This document shows, piece after piece, positions 47,246 through 56,824 of a stretch of DNA of 64,000 bases. The notes under the pieces are model-generated. The model was not told the DNA's origin and did no database searches. It saw only the letters and a program-made list of their open reading frames with translations. A program made the translations under genes and the position numbers. The stretch comes from an uncultured Acidobacteriota bacterium (GTDB taxonomy: Bacteria; Acidobacteriota; Blastocatellia; RBC074). The DNA lies in assembly GCA_902825875.1 (NCBI GenBank), contig CADECP010000015.1:1-64000 (forward strand). Direction: 5' to 3'. How positions within the stretch are numbered: the stretch's first letter is position 1; each line of letters opens with the position of its first letter.

Positions 47246-47836
47246 TTACTGATAAACTTGTCTACTTGCTCTTGTGAGTAGTTAGGTTTTGTAATTGCCT
47301 TTGCAGAAATGGTTGAAGCTGCTTGCAAATGTGAAGCGGCAATTTGGTAAAACAAAATTAGGTGAAACGTCTTGACGAATGTTGAACCAGATAGTAGACT
47401 CCCGGTCGTTGCTGACCCGTCATTTCCGGTGTATTCAAAGGTTGTCACTAAAAAATAGCGCGACTAACAAGCTCACTTCATTATCCAGATCAGGAACAAT
47501 GAGTAAGGCGCGGTAGTTTCCCATAGCCGCTTTTGCTCGACTCTCTGGTGCGTGAGGCTGAGTTTTGATTTCAAATTGGTTTTTTCGTTAGGTCGGTAGT
47601 CTCGGTTTGTGAGACAGATCGTCTCAATCAATAAATAAAACATTTGTATTCAAAAGAATAAGCATCATTGATTCTCCAAGTGATCAATGATGGCTTGCTA
47701 TCTTCAGATTGTCGAGTAAGTGAATTGTCTCGTCTCCCTGATCAGCTTACGTGTAGTTGGTGTAATCGGGGGATGGGGGTTCTCTTATTTAGTCGCATGA
47801 CCTGTCGGCACAGAGGTCAATGGAGGGCTTAAAGCC
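47246..47836. other. 591-bp intergenic region with two inverted repeats
   Basis: No convincing gene is present on either strand. A perfect inverted repeat with 10-bp arms (CATCATTGAT at 47663-47672, ATCAATGATG at 47683-47692) and a shorter one (TGAGAC at 47610-47615, GTCTCA at 47621-47626) lie upstream of the TonB operon. They look like regulator sites or mRNA hairpins. A GGAGGG motif is present before the TonB-like gene. Confidence 0.55.
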
Positions 47837-48598
47837 ATGTTCGATAATTTAGTTGAATCATCCAAGCACGGTAAAGATAACTCTCGTACAGGAAAGTTCA
47901 TGCTTGTCACTACGCTGATTTATGTAGTTGGCTTGCTGAGTGTCGCCGTAGGGACCATTGTTTGGATGAACCCGAACCTTGTTGATGCGCTTGATGTTTC
48001 TTCAATGTTGGCTCCGCCACCACCGCCTGCTGCTCCACCGCCGGCTGCTCAACAGCAAGTCGTTAGAAATATCCCTGAAGTCACAACATTTTCCGCGCCT
48101 ATCAAGCCGCCTGAAAGAATTCCTGATCCGACAACAGTTCAGTCTCGCCCGGTCGTTTCTGCTGTTTCACAGGGAGTCCCTGGTGGAGTCCCTGGTGGAG
48201 TCACAGGTGGTGTGCCAGGTGGAGTTGTAGGATCGAAAGGCGATGATGTTCCGCCGCCGCCGCCGCCGCCGCCAGCGCCCAAGCCTACGCCTGAACCTAC
48301 GCCAGTGCCAAAGAAAATCAACGTCTCTGGTGGCGTATTACAGGGCAGTGCAATCAAGAAACCTGCTCCGGCTTATCCGCCGATTGCTAAGGCTGCCCGT
48401 GCCGCGGGCGCTGTGCAAGTGCAAGTTACTATATCGGAAGATGGCCGAGTTATAGATGCTCAGGTTGTAAGTGGCCATCCTCTATTGCGTGATGCAGCCG
48501 TTCAAGCAGCTAGGCAATGGGTTTTCAAGCCCACAGAGCTTTCTGGTGTACCTGTGAAGGTGCAAGGAGTTTTGACTTTTAACTTCACATTACAATAG
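47837..48598 (+). CDS. TonB-family protein with proline- and glycine-rich linker
   Basis: A 253-residue protein. After a cytoplasmic start there is one membrane helix (residues 23-42, LVTTLIYVVGLLSVAVGTIV). Proline stretches and the repeated block GVPGGVPGGVTGGVPGG (DNA repeat 48173-48233) form the periplasmic spacer. Residues 170-253 are the TonB C-terminal domain (AYPPIAKAARAAGAVQVQVTI, then WVFKPTE). It delivers energy from the ExbB/ExbD complex to outer membrane receptors. The first of five genes in a row on this strand. Confidence 0.92.
   Translation: MFDNLVESSKHGKDNSRTGKFMLVTTLIYVVGLLSVAVGTIVWMNPNLVDALDVSSMLAPPPPPAAPPPAAQQQVVRNIPEVTTFSAPIKPPERIPDPTTVQSRPVVSAVSQGVPGGVPGGVTGGVPGGVVGSKGDDVPPPPPPPPAPKPTPEPTPVPKKINVSGGVLQGSAIKKPAPAYPPIAKAARAAGAVQVQVTISEDGRVIDAQVVSGHPLLRDAAVQAARQWVFKPTELSGVPVKVQGVLTFNFTLQ
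48173..48233 (+). repeat. GGTGGAGTCCC-type tandem repeat in the TonB linker
   Basis: Imperfect 15-bp units (GGAGTCCCTGGTGGA) are repeated and encode GVPGG pentapeptides in the spacer of the TonB-like protein. Length variation between strains is expected. Confidence 0.75.
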
Positions 48599-48782
48599 CC
48601 CCTCTAAGGCTTAAGCTGTTTAGCAGGGAACTTATTCTTGTGTAAGCGAGTCTAAGCAGGTGTTAACGTAACCTGCTGTTTTATTGCTAATTTGCTGTTC
48701 TTGCGTTCTGTAGTGATTTGCAAGTAAGCAATTGCAAAGTTTCGTTCAATTTCAGCAACCACTATTGGAGGTTTTCGACATC

Positions 48783-49535
48783 ATGACGATTTTGCTTAGC
48801 CAAATTTGGTTGGCAGTTAATTCTTTCGCTCTCATCCTGGCCGAAGGGGGCGAGGCACAAGCAGTAGATTTTTCGATCATGGGAATGATTCGCGCAATGG
48901 GACCAGTACCTATTGGTGTGAACATTATTCTTTTGATTATGTCTATTTGGTCAATTGCTATCATGGTTGAGCGTTATTTGACGTTCAGCGCAGCGAAAAA
49001 TCAATCCAGAGAATTTGCTCCGAAAGTGGCTAATTCACTGAAGAGCCAAAAGATTGACGAAGCTATTTCGCTTTCTGATAAGTATAAGAAAAGCCATTTG
49101 GCGATGGTTGTTAATGCTGGTTTGCAGGAATTTCGTGCACATCAATTGTCTAGCGATATTTCCGGAGACATTGTTGATGCTTCGAAGCGTGCTCAACAAA
49201 GAGCCTCTGCAATCAAGATTGCGGAATTCAAGCGTGGCCTTTCTGGTTTGGCTACCATTGGGTCTACCGCTCCGTTCGTTGGCTTGTTCGGAACTGTGTT
49301 TGGGATTATCACAGCATTTCAGGGCATGCGCACGGCTGAATCGTCAGGTATCTCGGCAGTCGCTGGCGGAATTGCGGAAGCTCTCTTTACCACAGCATTT
49401 GGTTTATTTGTAGCTGTGCCCGCGGTGTGGCTGTTCAACTATTTCACCAGCAAGGTAGATAACTTTGTCGTCGAAATGGATAATTCTTCGGCAGAGTTGT
49501 TGGATTACTTCCTCAAACAACGAGGCAAAAAATAG
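48783..49535 (+). CDS. exbB: ExbB/TolQ/MotA-type proton channel subunit
   Basis: A 250-residue membrane protein. The ATG at 48783 is chosen because TTGGAGG lies 10 nt upstream. Membrane segment 1 is near residue 45 (VNIILLIMSIWSIAIMV), and segments 2 and 3 lie at about 160-185 and 200-230 (APFVGLFGTVFGIITAFQ, SGISAVAGGIAEALFTTAFGLFVAVPAV). This is the ExbB/TolQ pattern with GLFGTVFGI. It pairs with the two ExbD proteins downstream. Confidence 0.93.
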   Translation: MTILLSQIWLAVNSFALILAEGGEAQAVDFSIMGMIRAMGPVPIGVNIILLIMSIWSIAIMVERYLTFSAAKNQSREFAPKVANSLKSQKIDEAISLSDKYKKSHLAMVVNAGLQEFRAHQLSSDISGDIVDASKRAQQRASAIKIAEFKRGLSGLATIGSTAPFVGLFGTVFGIITAFQGMRTAESSGISAVAGGIAEALFTTAFGLFVAVPAVWLFNYFTSKVDNFVVEMDNSSAELLDYFLKQRGKK

Positions 49536-49691
49536 CTTTTGCTTACTTGATGTGATTCTTTCCAAGATTCGTTGCTTAAAATTACGCAGGCTGGAGTCAT
49601 GATTAATTTCTCTCTCCAGTCTGTGTAAATGAAAAGCGCATTTTGTGATTGAGTTGAGTTAACTTTTGTAACTTTCAAGGAGGAAATTCAG

Positions 49692-50147
49692 ATGGGTATG
49701 GGAGGCGGAACTGGCGGTGGCGGTAGCAGCGGTGGAAATCTCAACTGCGATATTAACGTCACCCCAATGGTAGACATTATGTTGGTGTTGCTGATTATTT
49801 TTATGGTCATCACGCCACTCCTGCAATCTGGTGTTTCATTGGTTTTACCACAAGGTAAAGACCCGGTTGAGGATCAAAACATTACCAAAGATACTGCTAT
49901 TGTTTTATCTATCCCAAGTGATGGTGTTTACTATCTTGGTCGAGACTTAGTTAGGAAAGAGAACCTGATTGAGAAATTGACTGCGAGAATGAAAAGTATG
50001 AAGCCAGGCGATCCACAAGCTGTTTATATTAGAGGCGGCGTAAACGTTCAGTACGGAGATGTCGTTGATCTAATTAACATGATTCGAGAAGCAGGCTTTG
50101 AGCAGCTTGGGTTAGTTTCAGAGAAGAAGAAATCTGACGATAAGTAA
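49692..50147 (+). CDS. exbD: ExbD/TolR-type subunit 1
   Basis: A 151-residue protein with a Gly/Ser-rich start, then the ExbD motif CDINVTPMVDIMLVLLIIFMVI, whose Asp in the membrane helix (near residue 32) carries protons. The periplasmic domain ends with QYGDVVDLINMIREAGFEQLGLVSE. AAGGAGG precedes the ATG. A second ExbD follows 57 nt later, so the complex uses two unlike copies. Confidence 0.93.
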   Translation: MGMGGGTGGGGSSGGNLNCDINVTPMVDIMLVLLIIFMVITPLLQSGVSLVLPQGKDPVEDQNITKDTAIVLSIPSDGVYYLGRDLVRKENLIEKLTARMKSMKPGDPQAVYIRGGVNVQYGDVVDLINMIREAGFEQLGLVSEKKKSDDK

Positions 50148-50203
50148 CTTCTTCAGATTTTTAGCTTTGGTTTAACTTTTAGATAATTTAAGGAGATATC
50201 GTT

Positions 50204-50641
50204 ATGGCGATGAGCGAAGGCGGTCATAGCAGTAATGACGCTGTGCCATATATTAACGTTACACCGCTAATTGATGTGTTATTGGTGCTTTTAATCATTT
50301 TTATGGTCATCAGCCCGCAAAAGCCACATCAGTTTGAGGCAAAAATCCCGGAAAAACCACCTGAAAACCAGCCTGACACTCCTCCTGATCCGCTTAGTTT
50401 GTTGGTCACGCTTAGTAAGGCCGGTGGAGTCTACAAGCTAAATACCGAAGAAATGAAAGACCTTACTTCTTTGCAAGATAGGTTATTTAGCGCACTCAAC
50501 GGTAGACCTGCTGACCGTAAGGCCGTTTTTATTAAAGGCCCACGGACGATTCATTACGGAGAAGTTGTCAAAGTAATTGACGTTGTTAAACAAGCGGGTG
50601 GACAACCTATAGGGCTTCAAATTGAGGGGTTGGACCAGTAA
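50204..50641 (+). CDS. exbD: ExbD/TolR-type subunit 2
   Basis: A 145-residue protein with the motif PYINVTPLIDVLLVLLIIFMVI and the end HYGEVVKVIDVVKQAGGQPIGL. The key Asp lies near residue 22. It differs from the first copy by a Pro-rich stretch after the membrane helix (IPEKPPENQPDTPPDP). Same operon as TonB, ExbB and the first ExbD. Confidence 0.93.
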   Translation: MAMSEGGHSSNDAVPYINVTPLIDVLLVLLIIFMVISPQKPHQFEAKIPEKPPENQPDTPPDPLSLLVTLSKAGGVYKLNTEEMKDLTSLQDRLFSALNGRPADRKAVFIKGPRTIHYGEVVKVIDVVKQAGGQPIGLQIEGLDQ

Positions 50642-50749
50642 TTTCCCCCACACAATTACCCAAATAATGCCGCTGAAATTCTGCTGAAAATCACAGATTA
50701 TTTCAGTTTACCCAGAGCAATTCCTGTTTAGGGAGAATTCCTAAAAGCT

Positions 50750-51607
50750 ATGAGAGTTTCCTGTAATTTTTCTAGTGTTGTTGGCGTTTCAGCCATAATT
50801 GTGCTGGCAATGTTAAATTCTGGTTGTGATTATACCAAGAAGGTAATTGCCAAAGATAAGCTTAATCAAGGAGCGATATCCTATAATCAAGGGAAGACCA
50901 AAGAGGCTCAGCAGTATTTCAAAGATGCGTTGAGTTGGGATGACAAAAGTGCAATCGCGCATTTGTTTTATGGAGCTACCTTAGTTAAGGATTACAAGAA
51001 CTTATCTGGTGATGAGCGGAAAAAGTTGGCTAACGAAGCACTCCAGACTTACAAAAAGGCTCTGGAATTGACCACGAATAACTGCCGTAACACGGATAAC
51101 GCGCTTCTTTATATTGCCAGCATTTATGAGGACCTTGAGGATCAGGATAATTGGAGAGAATGGATTCTTAAACGCACAGAAGGCGATTGCTCCAATAAGG
51201 ACTTGAAGGCAACTACTTACTACACTGTTGCTGTAAAATTTTGGGAAGCTGCAAAGTCCCAAACCGATCGTTATCAAGACAAAACCGCTCAGGATCCGTT
51301 CCATTACCGGAACATGGATTATCCGGCAGCTCAAGCTGACAGACAAAAGACTGACGAAAGTATTACTAAAGGCTTGGAATATATTGATAAGGCGCTTCAA
51401 GTTGACCCGGAATACGTTCAGGCGATGTACTATCGTAGCCTTTTGTACCGGCAAAAACAGATGATGACCAAAGAAGAACCCAAGCGAAAGGAAATTGAGG
51501 CTCTTGCCAAGAAGATAACTGACGATGCTTCAGTTATAGAAAAGAGAAAAGAAGAAGAAGCCGCTAAAAAGCAAAAAGAAGAAGCTGCGGCCAAGCCGCA
51601 AGGCTAA
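50750..51607 (+). CDS. TPR lipoprotein of the TonB/Exb operon
   Basis: A 285-residue lipoprotein: the signal ends in the lipobox LNSGC near residue 26. Several TPR units follow (GAISYNQGKTKEAQQYFKDAL, SALETYKKAL-like KALELTTNNC, IDKALQVDPEYVQAMY), and the end is a charged EEEAAKKQKEEAAAK tail that looks like a coiled coil. It is the last gene of the TonB/ExbB/ExbD/ExbD set, and the terminator at 51639 follows. This five-gene order is familiar in acidobacterial genomes. Confidence 0.85.
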   Translation: MRVSCNFSSVVGVSAIIVLAMLNSGCDYTKKVIAKDKLNQGAISYNQGKTKEAQQYFKDALSWDDKSAIAHLFYGATLVKDYKNLSGDERKKLANEALQTYKKALELTTNNCRNTDNALLYIASIYEDLEDQDNWREWILKRTEGDCSNKDLKATTYYTVAVKFWEAAKSQTDRYQDKTAQDPFHYRNMDYPAAQADRQKTDESITKGLEYIDKALQVDPEYVQAMYYRSLLYRQKQMMTKEEPKRKEIEALAKKITDDASVIEKRKEEEAAKKQKEEAAAKPQG

Positions 51608-51638
51608 CTTGGCTTCTAATCGATAAATCGCCTTTATG

Positions 51639-51692
51639 AAAATCACAATAGCCAGTGCTCAGGATTGGGCACTGGCTATTGTGATTTTTGTT
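51639..51692 (+). terminator. Long perfect terminator hairpin
   Basis: Two perfect 20-bp arms (51639-51658 and 51669-51688, centre ATAGCCAGTGC) with a 10-nt loop end in a T-run. It lies 31 nt after the TPR lipoprotein gene. The AAAA before the stem could make it work in both directions. Confidence 0.92.
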
Positions 51693-51744
51693 GTTGTTTA
51701 ACGTCTGGCTTTTATCAGGCGCTAGCGGAAGGGATATTCAGGGA

Positions 51745-52899
51745 ATGCAAGACAACCGGCCAATCAAAGTTCTGTTAGTTGAGGATGATTCTGCCTCGGC
51801 TGAGATTGTCAACGCTCTACTTGACCAGGATTCTGGCATTTTTGAAGTTGAATGGGTGATGAGCTTGAAGGATGGTCTGTCGAAATTGGCTGCCAATTTC
51901 TTCGATTTAGTTTTGCTGGATTTTGGATTACCTGATAGCGATGGTTTGGATACTTTTTTGCGGTTGCAAAAGCATTCGCCAGCAGTAGCGATAATTCCTT
52001 TAACGGCTACCGGAGATGAGTCGCTGGCTCTGAAAGCAATTCAATTAGGAGCACAGGACTATCTTTTCAAAGGGGCGATTTCGCGGCAGTTGCTCACAAA
52101 AGCCATGCGATATGCTGTTGAGCGGAAGCGTGGGGAAGAAGCTTTGCGGCGCGCGCACGACGAACTCGAACGACGAGTTATGGAACGAACAGCAGAGTTG
52201 TCAGCCACAAATTCTCAATTGAAAGAACAGATTGCTGAACGTCGTCGAGCGGAAGAAGAATTGAGGCGGCTTTCGCATCGTTTGGTCGAAGTTCAAGAGA
52301 GCGAACGGCGTAACATCGCACGCGAGCTTCATGATGAAATAGGTCAGTTGCTGACGGGGCTGAAATTGGTGATTGAAATGGTTTCGCGTCTGCCAGCCGA
52401 AGAGCTTGTTGAGCATTGCCATAAGGCACAAGTTTTGGTGAATGAATTGATGGGACACGTTCGTGATCTGTCGTTGGATTTAAGGCCGGCCATGTTGGAT
52501 GACCTTGGATTGTTGCATGCGTTGTTATGGCATTTCGAGCGATACAAATCACAGACTGGGGTCACGGTTACGTTGACCCATACTGGGATTGAAAATCAGC
52601 GTTTGACGCCAGAAATTGAAACCGCCGTTTACAGAATTGTGCAGGAAGCCTTGACCAATGCTGCCCGTCACGCTGGAGTCACCAAAATCAGAGTTAATGC
52701 TTATGCGGATGCCGAAAGTCTGAATCTGCAAATTGCAGATGATGGTAAAGGGTTTGATGTTCAGGCGTCGCTTGCGGCAGGACAATCCAGCGGACTTGCT
52801 GGAATGCGTGAACGGGCGCAGTTGTTAGGTGGTTTGCTGATGATTGATTCCGTCGTTGGTAAAGGAACAGTTATCAACGCAACGTTGCCGCTGGAATAG
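51745..52899 (+). CDS. Receiver-linked histidine kinase (NarX/DesK type)
   Basis: A 384-residue soluble protein. The ATG at 51745 is chosen because TTCAGGGA lies before it and the next residues begin the receiver. The receiver has acidic EDD at 13-15, phospho-Asp59 (LVLLDFGLPDSDG). A coiled coil follows (about 130-175), then a HisKA_3 dimerisation part with His196 in ARELHDEIGQ, and the ATPase part with NAARHAG and DDGKGFD. It probably phosphorylates the NarL-type regulator encoded 59 nt downstream. Its own receiver may take input from another kinase. Confidence 0.92.
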   Translation: MQDNRPIKVLLVEDDSASAEIVNALLDQDSGIFEVEWVMSLKDGLSKLAANFFDLVLLDFGLPDSDGLDTFLRLQKHSPAVAIIPLTATGDESLALKAIQLGAQDYLFKGAISRQLLTKAMRYAVERKRGEEALRRAHDELERRVMERTAELSATNSQLKEQIAERRRAEEELRRLSHRLVEVQESERRNIARELHDEIGQLLTGLKLVIEMVSRLPAEELVEHCHKAQVLVNELMGHVRDLSLDLRPAMLDDLGLLHALLWHFERYKSQTGVTVTLTHTGIENQRLTPEIETAVYRIVQEALTNAARHAGVTKIRVNAYADAESLNLQIADDGKGFDVQASLAAGQSSGLAGMRERAQLLGGLLMIDSVVGKGTVINATLPLE

Positions 52900-52958
52900 T
52901 GAAGCCGTCTCAAGAGTTTGAACGGATTGGGTGCGAAGGTCTGGGAAAGGAGTGATTA

Positions 52959-53609
52959 ATGCCGAATATCTTACTTGCTGACGATCACAACATAGTTCGC
53001 CAAGGGCTGCGGGCGCTTTTGCAAAGCGAGCCACATTTCCGACTGGTTGGTGAGGCCAGCGATGGCATTGAAGCAGTTCGTTTGGCTGAACGATTGAAAC
53101 CTGATGTGTTGATTACCGATGTGATGATGCCGGGGTTGAACGGTTTGGAAGTCGCACGACAGGTCAGCCGCAGTTTGCCAAACACACGGGTCATTATTCT
53201 TTCGATGTACACCAACGATGCGTACGTTCTGGAAGCCTTGAAGAACGGCGCGCTTGGTTATGTGCTTAAAGATTCTGAGGCATCAGACCTGATTCAAGCC
53301 GTCAAAGAAGTCATCAACGGAAATCGTTACCTTAGCCCGCCGCTTTCCGAACGTGCGTTGGAACTGTACATGCGAAAAGTGGAATCGGTGCCGGACGATC
53401 CTTATGAATTGCTGACCACGCGCGAACGCGAGGTTTTGCAGTTGGTTGCCGAAGGTAGAACCAGCGCGGAAATTGCCAACCGGTTATTCATCAGCCCTCG
53501 CACAGCCGAAGGCCACCGAGCCAATTTGATGCGAAAACTAAATTTGCAAAACAACGCTGACCTGATTCGGTTTGCCTTAAAGCGAGGCATTTTGCCGCTG
53601 GATCAGTAA
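52959..53609 (+). CDS. NarL/FixJ-type response regulator
   Basis: A 216-residue regulator: receiver with acidic DDH at 8-10 and phospho-Asp54 (LITDVMMPGLNG), and a C-terminal LuxR-type HTH (residues about 150-210, LTTREREVLQLVAEGRTSAEIANRLFISPRTAEGHRANLMRKL). It lies after the histidine kinase on the same strand and is its likely partner. The stop is followed by the terminator at 53638. Confidence 0.94.
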   Translation: MPNILLADDHNIVRQGLRALLQSEPHFRLVGEASDGIEAVRLAERLKPDVLITDVMMPGLNGLEVARQVSRSLPNTRVIILSMYTNDAYVLEALKNGALGYVLKDSEASDLIQAVKEVINGNRYLSPPLSERALELYMRKVESVPDDPYELLTTREREVLQLVAEGRTSAEIANRLFISPRTAEGHRANLMRKLNLQNNADLIRFALKRGILPLDQ

Positions 53610-53637
53610 TCGTCGGCTCAAGAATTTCTTGGCCTAA

Positions 53638-53678
53638 AAACGAGGCTTGTGTGCCAAACGCAAGCCTCGTTTTTTTTG
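53638..53678 (+). terminator. Rho-independent terminator after the response regulator
   Basis: Arms AAACGAGGCTTG (53638-53649) and CAAGCCTCGTTT (53661-53672) form a perfect 12-bp stem, followed by a run of T residues. Confidence 0.93.
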
Positions 53679-53996
53679 CTTCACTGCAAATCGCGTAGTT
53701 TTACGTATGGTTTGGCGCTGAGAGAAATTGTAGTTTTTGCTTGTAAGAGTTGAGGTCGCATTTCCTGTGGTTGGCGATGAAGTTTGTGACGATGTTGAGC
53801 CGGTTGAATCGTTCTTCGCCTCGAATTTTGCAACCGGTTTCTGTCAAGGAGCGAGGATCACTGGGGATACTTGCTTCTACAGAAGGCGGAACTCGTTGTG
53901 GGGCGGGTTCCGCCAATTTTTTTTCAGCACTCAGCCAAAAATTTCCAGCGCATTTTCGATAACGTTTTCTTCAGCAACCAGAGCTTTTCCAACTTC
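53679..53996. other. Intergenic region before rnpB
   Basis: I see no supported gene here. Open frames on both strands lack ribosome binding sites and recognisable domains. The last part carries the rnpB promoter. Confidence 0.45.
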
Positions 53997-54024
53997 TTGC
54001 CGAGTTTTTCTCGCGTGCTATACT
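53997..54024 (+). promoter_or_regulatory. Sigma-70-type promoter of rnpB
   Basis: TTGCCG at 53997-54002 and TATACT at 54019-54024 are 16 bp apart, and TG precedes the -10 box. The expected start point lies a few bases before the rnpB RNA. Confidence 0.7.
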
Positions 54025-54034
54025 CGCTTCCGAG

Positions 54035-54472
<438 letters not shown>

Positions 54473-54507
54473 TTCAATCACTCATCAACGCTTAATTCTA
54501 TCGCCAA

Positions 54508-55185
54508 ATGAAATACTCATTTTTACGAACGAATGTATCGCTGGCCATCATCGGTTTGGTGCTGGGTTTGGCCGGAGGCTTCAAACTCGCCAACTGGCAA
54601 TATCGCCGTCTGGCTGGCGAATCATTGCAACGATCTGTCGCTCAAGCCGCAGGGCAATTGCCCGCCGGTGGAGACGCCGCCAATTTGTCTCCCGAACAGC
54701 GCAATCAAATGCTGAACGACGTCAAAGCCATGATTGATAAAGCCAAGTCCAATCCCAACGATGTCGAGGCGCAACTGGATGTCGCAGACCAGTTCATACA
54801 AATCAGTCGCCCGGACGAAGCGATGGAATTTTTGGCGCAAGGCGAAAAAGCCAATCCAAATGATTCTCGCGTCCAGCACGGTTTGGCGTTGGTGCATTCG
54901 ATGAAAAACCAGTTTCCCGAAGCGATCAAAGCTGCCAAACGTTCGCTCGAACTTCGCCCGGAAAATCCTCGTCTGGAAATGTTGTTGTTCACCGTTTATC
55001 TGGAATCCAAAACCAATCTGGCCGAAGCGGAAAAACTGCTCAGTCGTGTTGAAGCCAGTGGCAGTCTGACTCCGCAAATCATCAGCCGGGCGCGCGAAGA
55101 TTTGAAAGCGGCTCAGGCGGGAGCGGGCGGAGGAAACAAAACCACGCTCGACCACGGCCCGAAAGACCCCAACACACCAAAATAA
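54508..55185 (+). CDS. Membrane-anchored TPR protein
   Basis: A 225-residue protein with one N-terminal membrane helix (residues 10-28, VSLAIIGLVLGLAGGFKLA) followed by a linker and two or three TPR units (for example QFIQISRPDEAMEFLAQGEKA and EAIKAAKRSLELRPENPRLEM). The TPR faces the periplasm if the helix is a simple anchor. The following gene starts 15 nt after the stop, so the two are one operon. No specific partner is recognised. Confidence 0.8.
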   Translation: MKYSFLRTNVSLAIIGLVLGLAGGFKLANWQYRRLAGESLQRSVAQAAGQLPAGGDAANLSPEQRNQMLNDVKAMIDKAKSNPNDVEAQLDVADQFIQISRPDEAMEFLAQGEKANPNDSRVQHGLALVHSMKNQFPEAIKAAKRSLELRPENPRLEMLLFTVYLESKTNLAEAEKLLSRVEASGSLTPQIISRAREDLKAAQAGAGGGNKTTLDHGPKDPNTPK

Positions 55186-55200
55186 CACCGGAGGCTGGAA

Positions 55201-55488
55201 TTGGGATTCATTCTTCGAGCGGTGTTGATCTTATTGGCTTTCGGCTTTGTCGTGTATGTGCTGAAAGCCATCTTGCGTCTGAGTTCTCACCTGAAATCCA
55301 CAATCAAAGAAGTCAAAACCATGCGCGACCAATTGGGAGGCAAAATGACTCCCAGCGCCGATATGGTGCGCTGCGCCGCCTGCGGAGCGTTTGTTTCCGC
55401 GCGCGATGCCTTGACGGTGTCTTCCCGCAATCGCGCCCAAGTCTTTTGTTCGCGCGAATGCCTCACCACCCACGCGAAAAGCGCGTAA
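55201..55488 (+). CDS. PP0621-like membrane protein with zinc ribbon
   Basis: A 95-residue protein. The TTG at 55201 follows GGAGG (55190-55194). One membrane helix (residues 5-24, RAVLILLAFGFVVYVLKAI) leads to a coiled-coil-like stretch and a C-terminal four-Cys ribbon, CAACG near 58 and CSREC near 82. This layout matches the PP0621 family, whose role is unknown. It lies directly behind the TPR protein gene. Confidence 0.75.
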   Translation: MGFILRAVLILLAFGFVVYVLKAILRLSSHLKSTIKEVKTMRDQLGGKMTPSADMVRCAACGAFVSARDALTVSSRNRAQVFCSRECLTTHAKSA

Positions 55489-55555
55489 CTTGGCCGAACC
55501 AATTTTTGCCAACCCCATTGCAATACATTGGTCTACTAACTGAGGAGCCGGTTTC

Positions 55556-55623
55556 ACCACAAAAAGCTCAGAAGACACAAAAACGACAGAAGAGATTTTT
55601 GTGTTTTTTGCGCCTTTTGTGGT
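55556..55623. repeat. Imperfect inverted repeat rich in CACAAAA
   Basis: The arms ACCACAAAAAGCTCAG... and ...CGCCTTTTGTGGT (55556-55584 and 55596-55623) pair with a few mismatches, around a run of A and T. It resembles the short interspersed palindromes found between genes of many soil bacteria. Confidence 0.6.
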
Positions 55624-55755
55624 TTCAACTCTTTCTACCCAACCGGTAACCACTACCTTTGGGCTTGCTCGACCCAGACGGCAATTCTATGATGCGGCGC
55701 GTCTCGGCTGGTTCAGCGAAATCCGAAACTCGAAATTGCCCTGAGGAATTGACCA

Positions 55756-56711
55756 ATGAGCGGCAAAGCCAACTACGGAGAACTCGAACTCTGCTTTGTG
55801 GAACGGCGACCGGAAGCCATCGAAGTGGAATTGCGCGTCAACGATCCCGACACGCAAGGCGAACTGGCGTCCGTTCGCGGGCAGATCACCGTCACGCCGG
55901 AGAAATTGCTTTCGGAACTGTTCGCGTTGCAGAACGATCCTGACGCTTACGGCCAAAAGCTGGCGGCTGGCTGCTGATTCTGGATAACGCGGACGATTTG
56001 AAGCTGGCGCGAGAGTTCATTCCCGCCAAAAAGAACGGCCACGTTTTGCTGACGACTCGCGCGCAAAACGTCGGAGACATCGCCGCAAGAAACCCTGTCC
56101 AAAAAATGAACCCGGCGGAAGGCGCATTCTTTTTGCTGAGAAAAACCGGCAAGCTGAAGAGCGATGATTCGCTGGAATCCGCGCCAACCGGATTGCGCCA
56201 ACAGGCCGAAGCTTTGTCGAAAGAACTGGATGGATTGCCGCTGGCGCTGGATCAGGCGGCGGCGTTTATCGTCGAAATGCCGTCCAGCATTGAACAATAC
56301 CTGCGTCTGTACGCCACCGAACGCGCGGAGCTTCTGGCTCATCGCGGCGAACTGACGCAGGATCATCCTTCCGTCGCTGTCACGTTTTCGCTGGCCTTCA
56401 AACAGGTGGAACAGGCCAGCGCGGCTGCCGCCGATCTGTTGCGAGTCTGCGCCTTTCTGGAATCCGACGCCATTCCGTTGGAGATTTTCAGCGACGGCGG
56501 CCAGGAATTGGGAGAAGCGTTAAGCGCCATTGCGGAAAGCACGCTGAATTGGAACGGCAGAAGCAATCAGACGGCAAAATGACATGGTGGTGTTTGCGTT
56601 CCTTTACCCAAACGGGTGAATGAACGAATACGGCTGTTTGACCAAATGGCCGAGGTGGGAACGAAAATCCTGATCGAGACGGATCAACTCATCATCCTCT
56701 CAAGCCAATAA
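55756..56711 (+). pseudogene. Decayed CHAT/NB-ARC STAND-type gene
   Basis: The frame starts at ATG 55756 with residues typical of the N-terminus of acidobacterial CHAT proteins (GELELCFVERRPEAIEVELRV, QNDPDAYGQKLAAG) and meets TGA at 55975-55977. In another frame, from about 55970, LLILDNADDLKLAREFIPAKK begins the nucleotide-binding-switch part of an NB-ARC ATPase and continues with GLPLALDQAAAF and SVAVTFSLAF to 56582. A last short remnant reaches about 56711. The P-loop and any catalytic Cys-His part are missing. The junction GGCGGCTGGCTGCTG shows an internal deletion. In living form such proteins are signal-transducing STAND ATPases, often in defence. Confidence 0.7.
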
Positions 56712-56824
56712 CCGGCAACGACAATCAGCAAATCAGCTTTGGACGATGACGCGATCAACGGCTAGAATGCGCGCGACCGTGACGATCCTGTCACACCTCT
56801 GAAGAAAAAGAAGGAACCATTCTT

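Noticed and set aside
47110-47448. A 112-codon minus-strand frame after secF
   Set aside because: Overlaps the end of secF and shows no domain.
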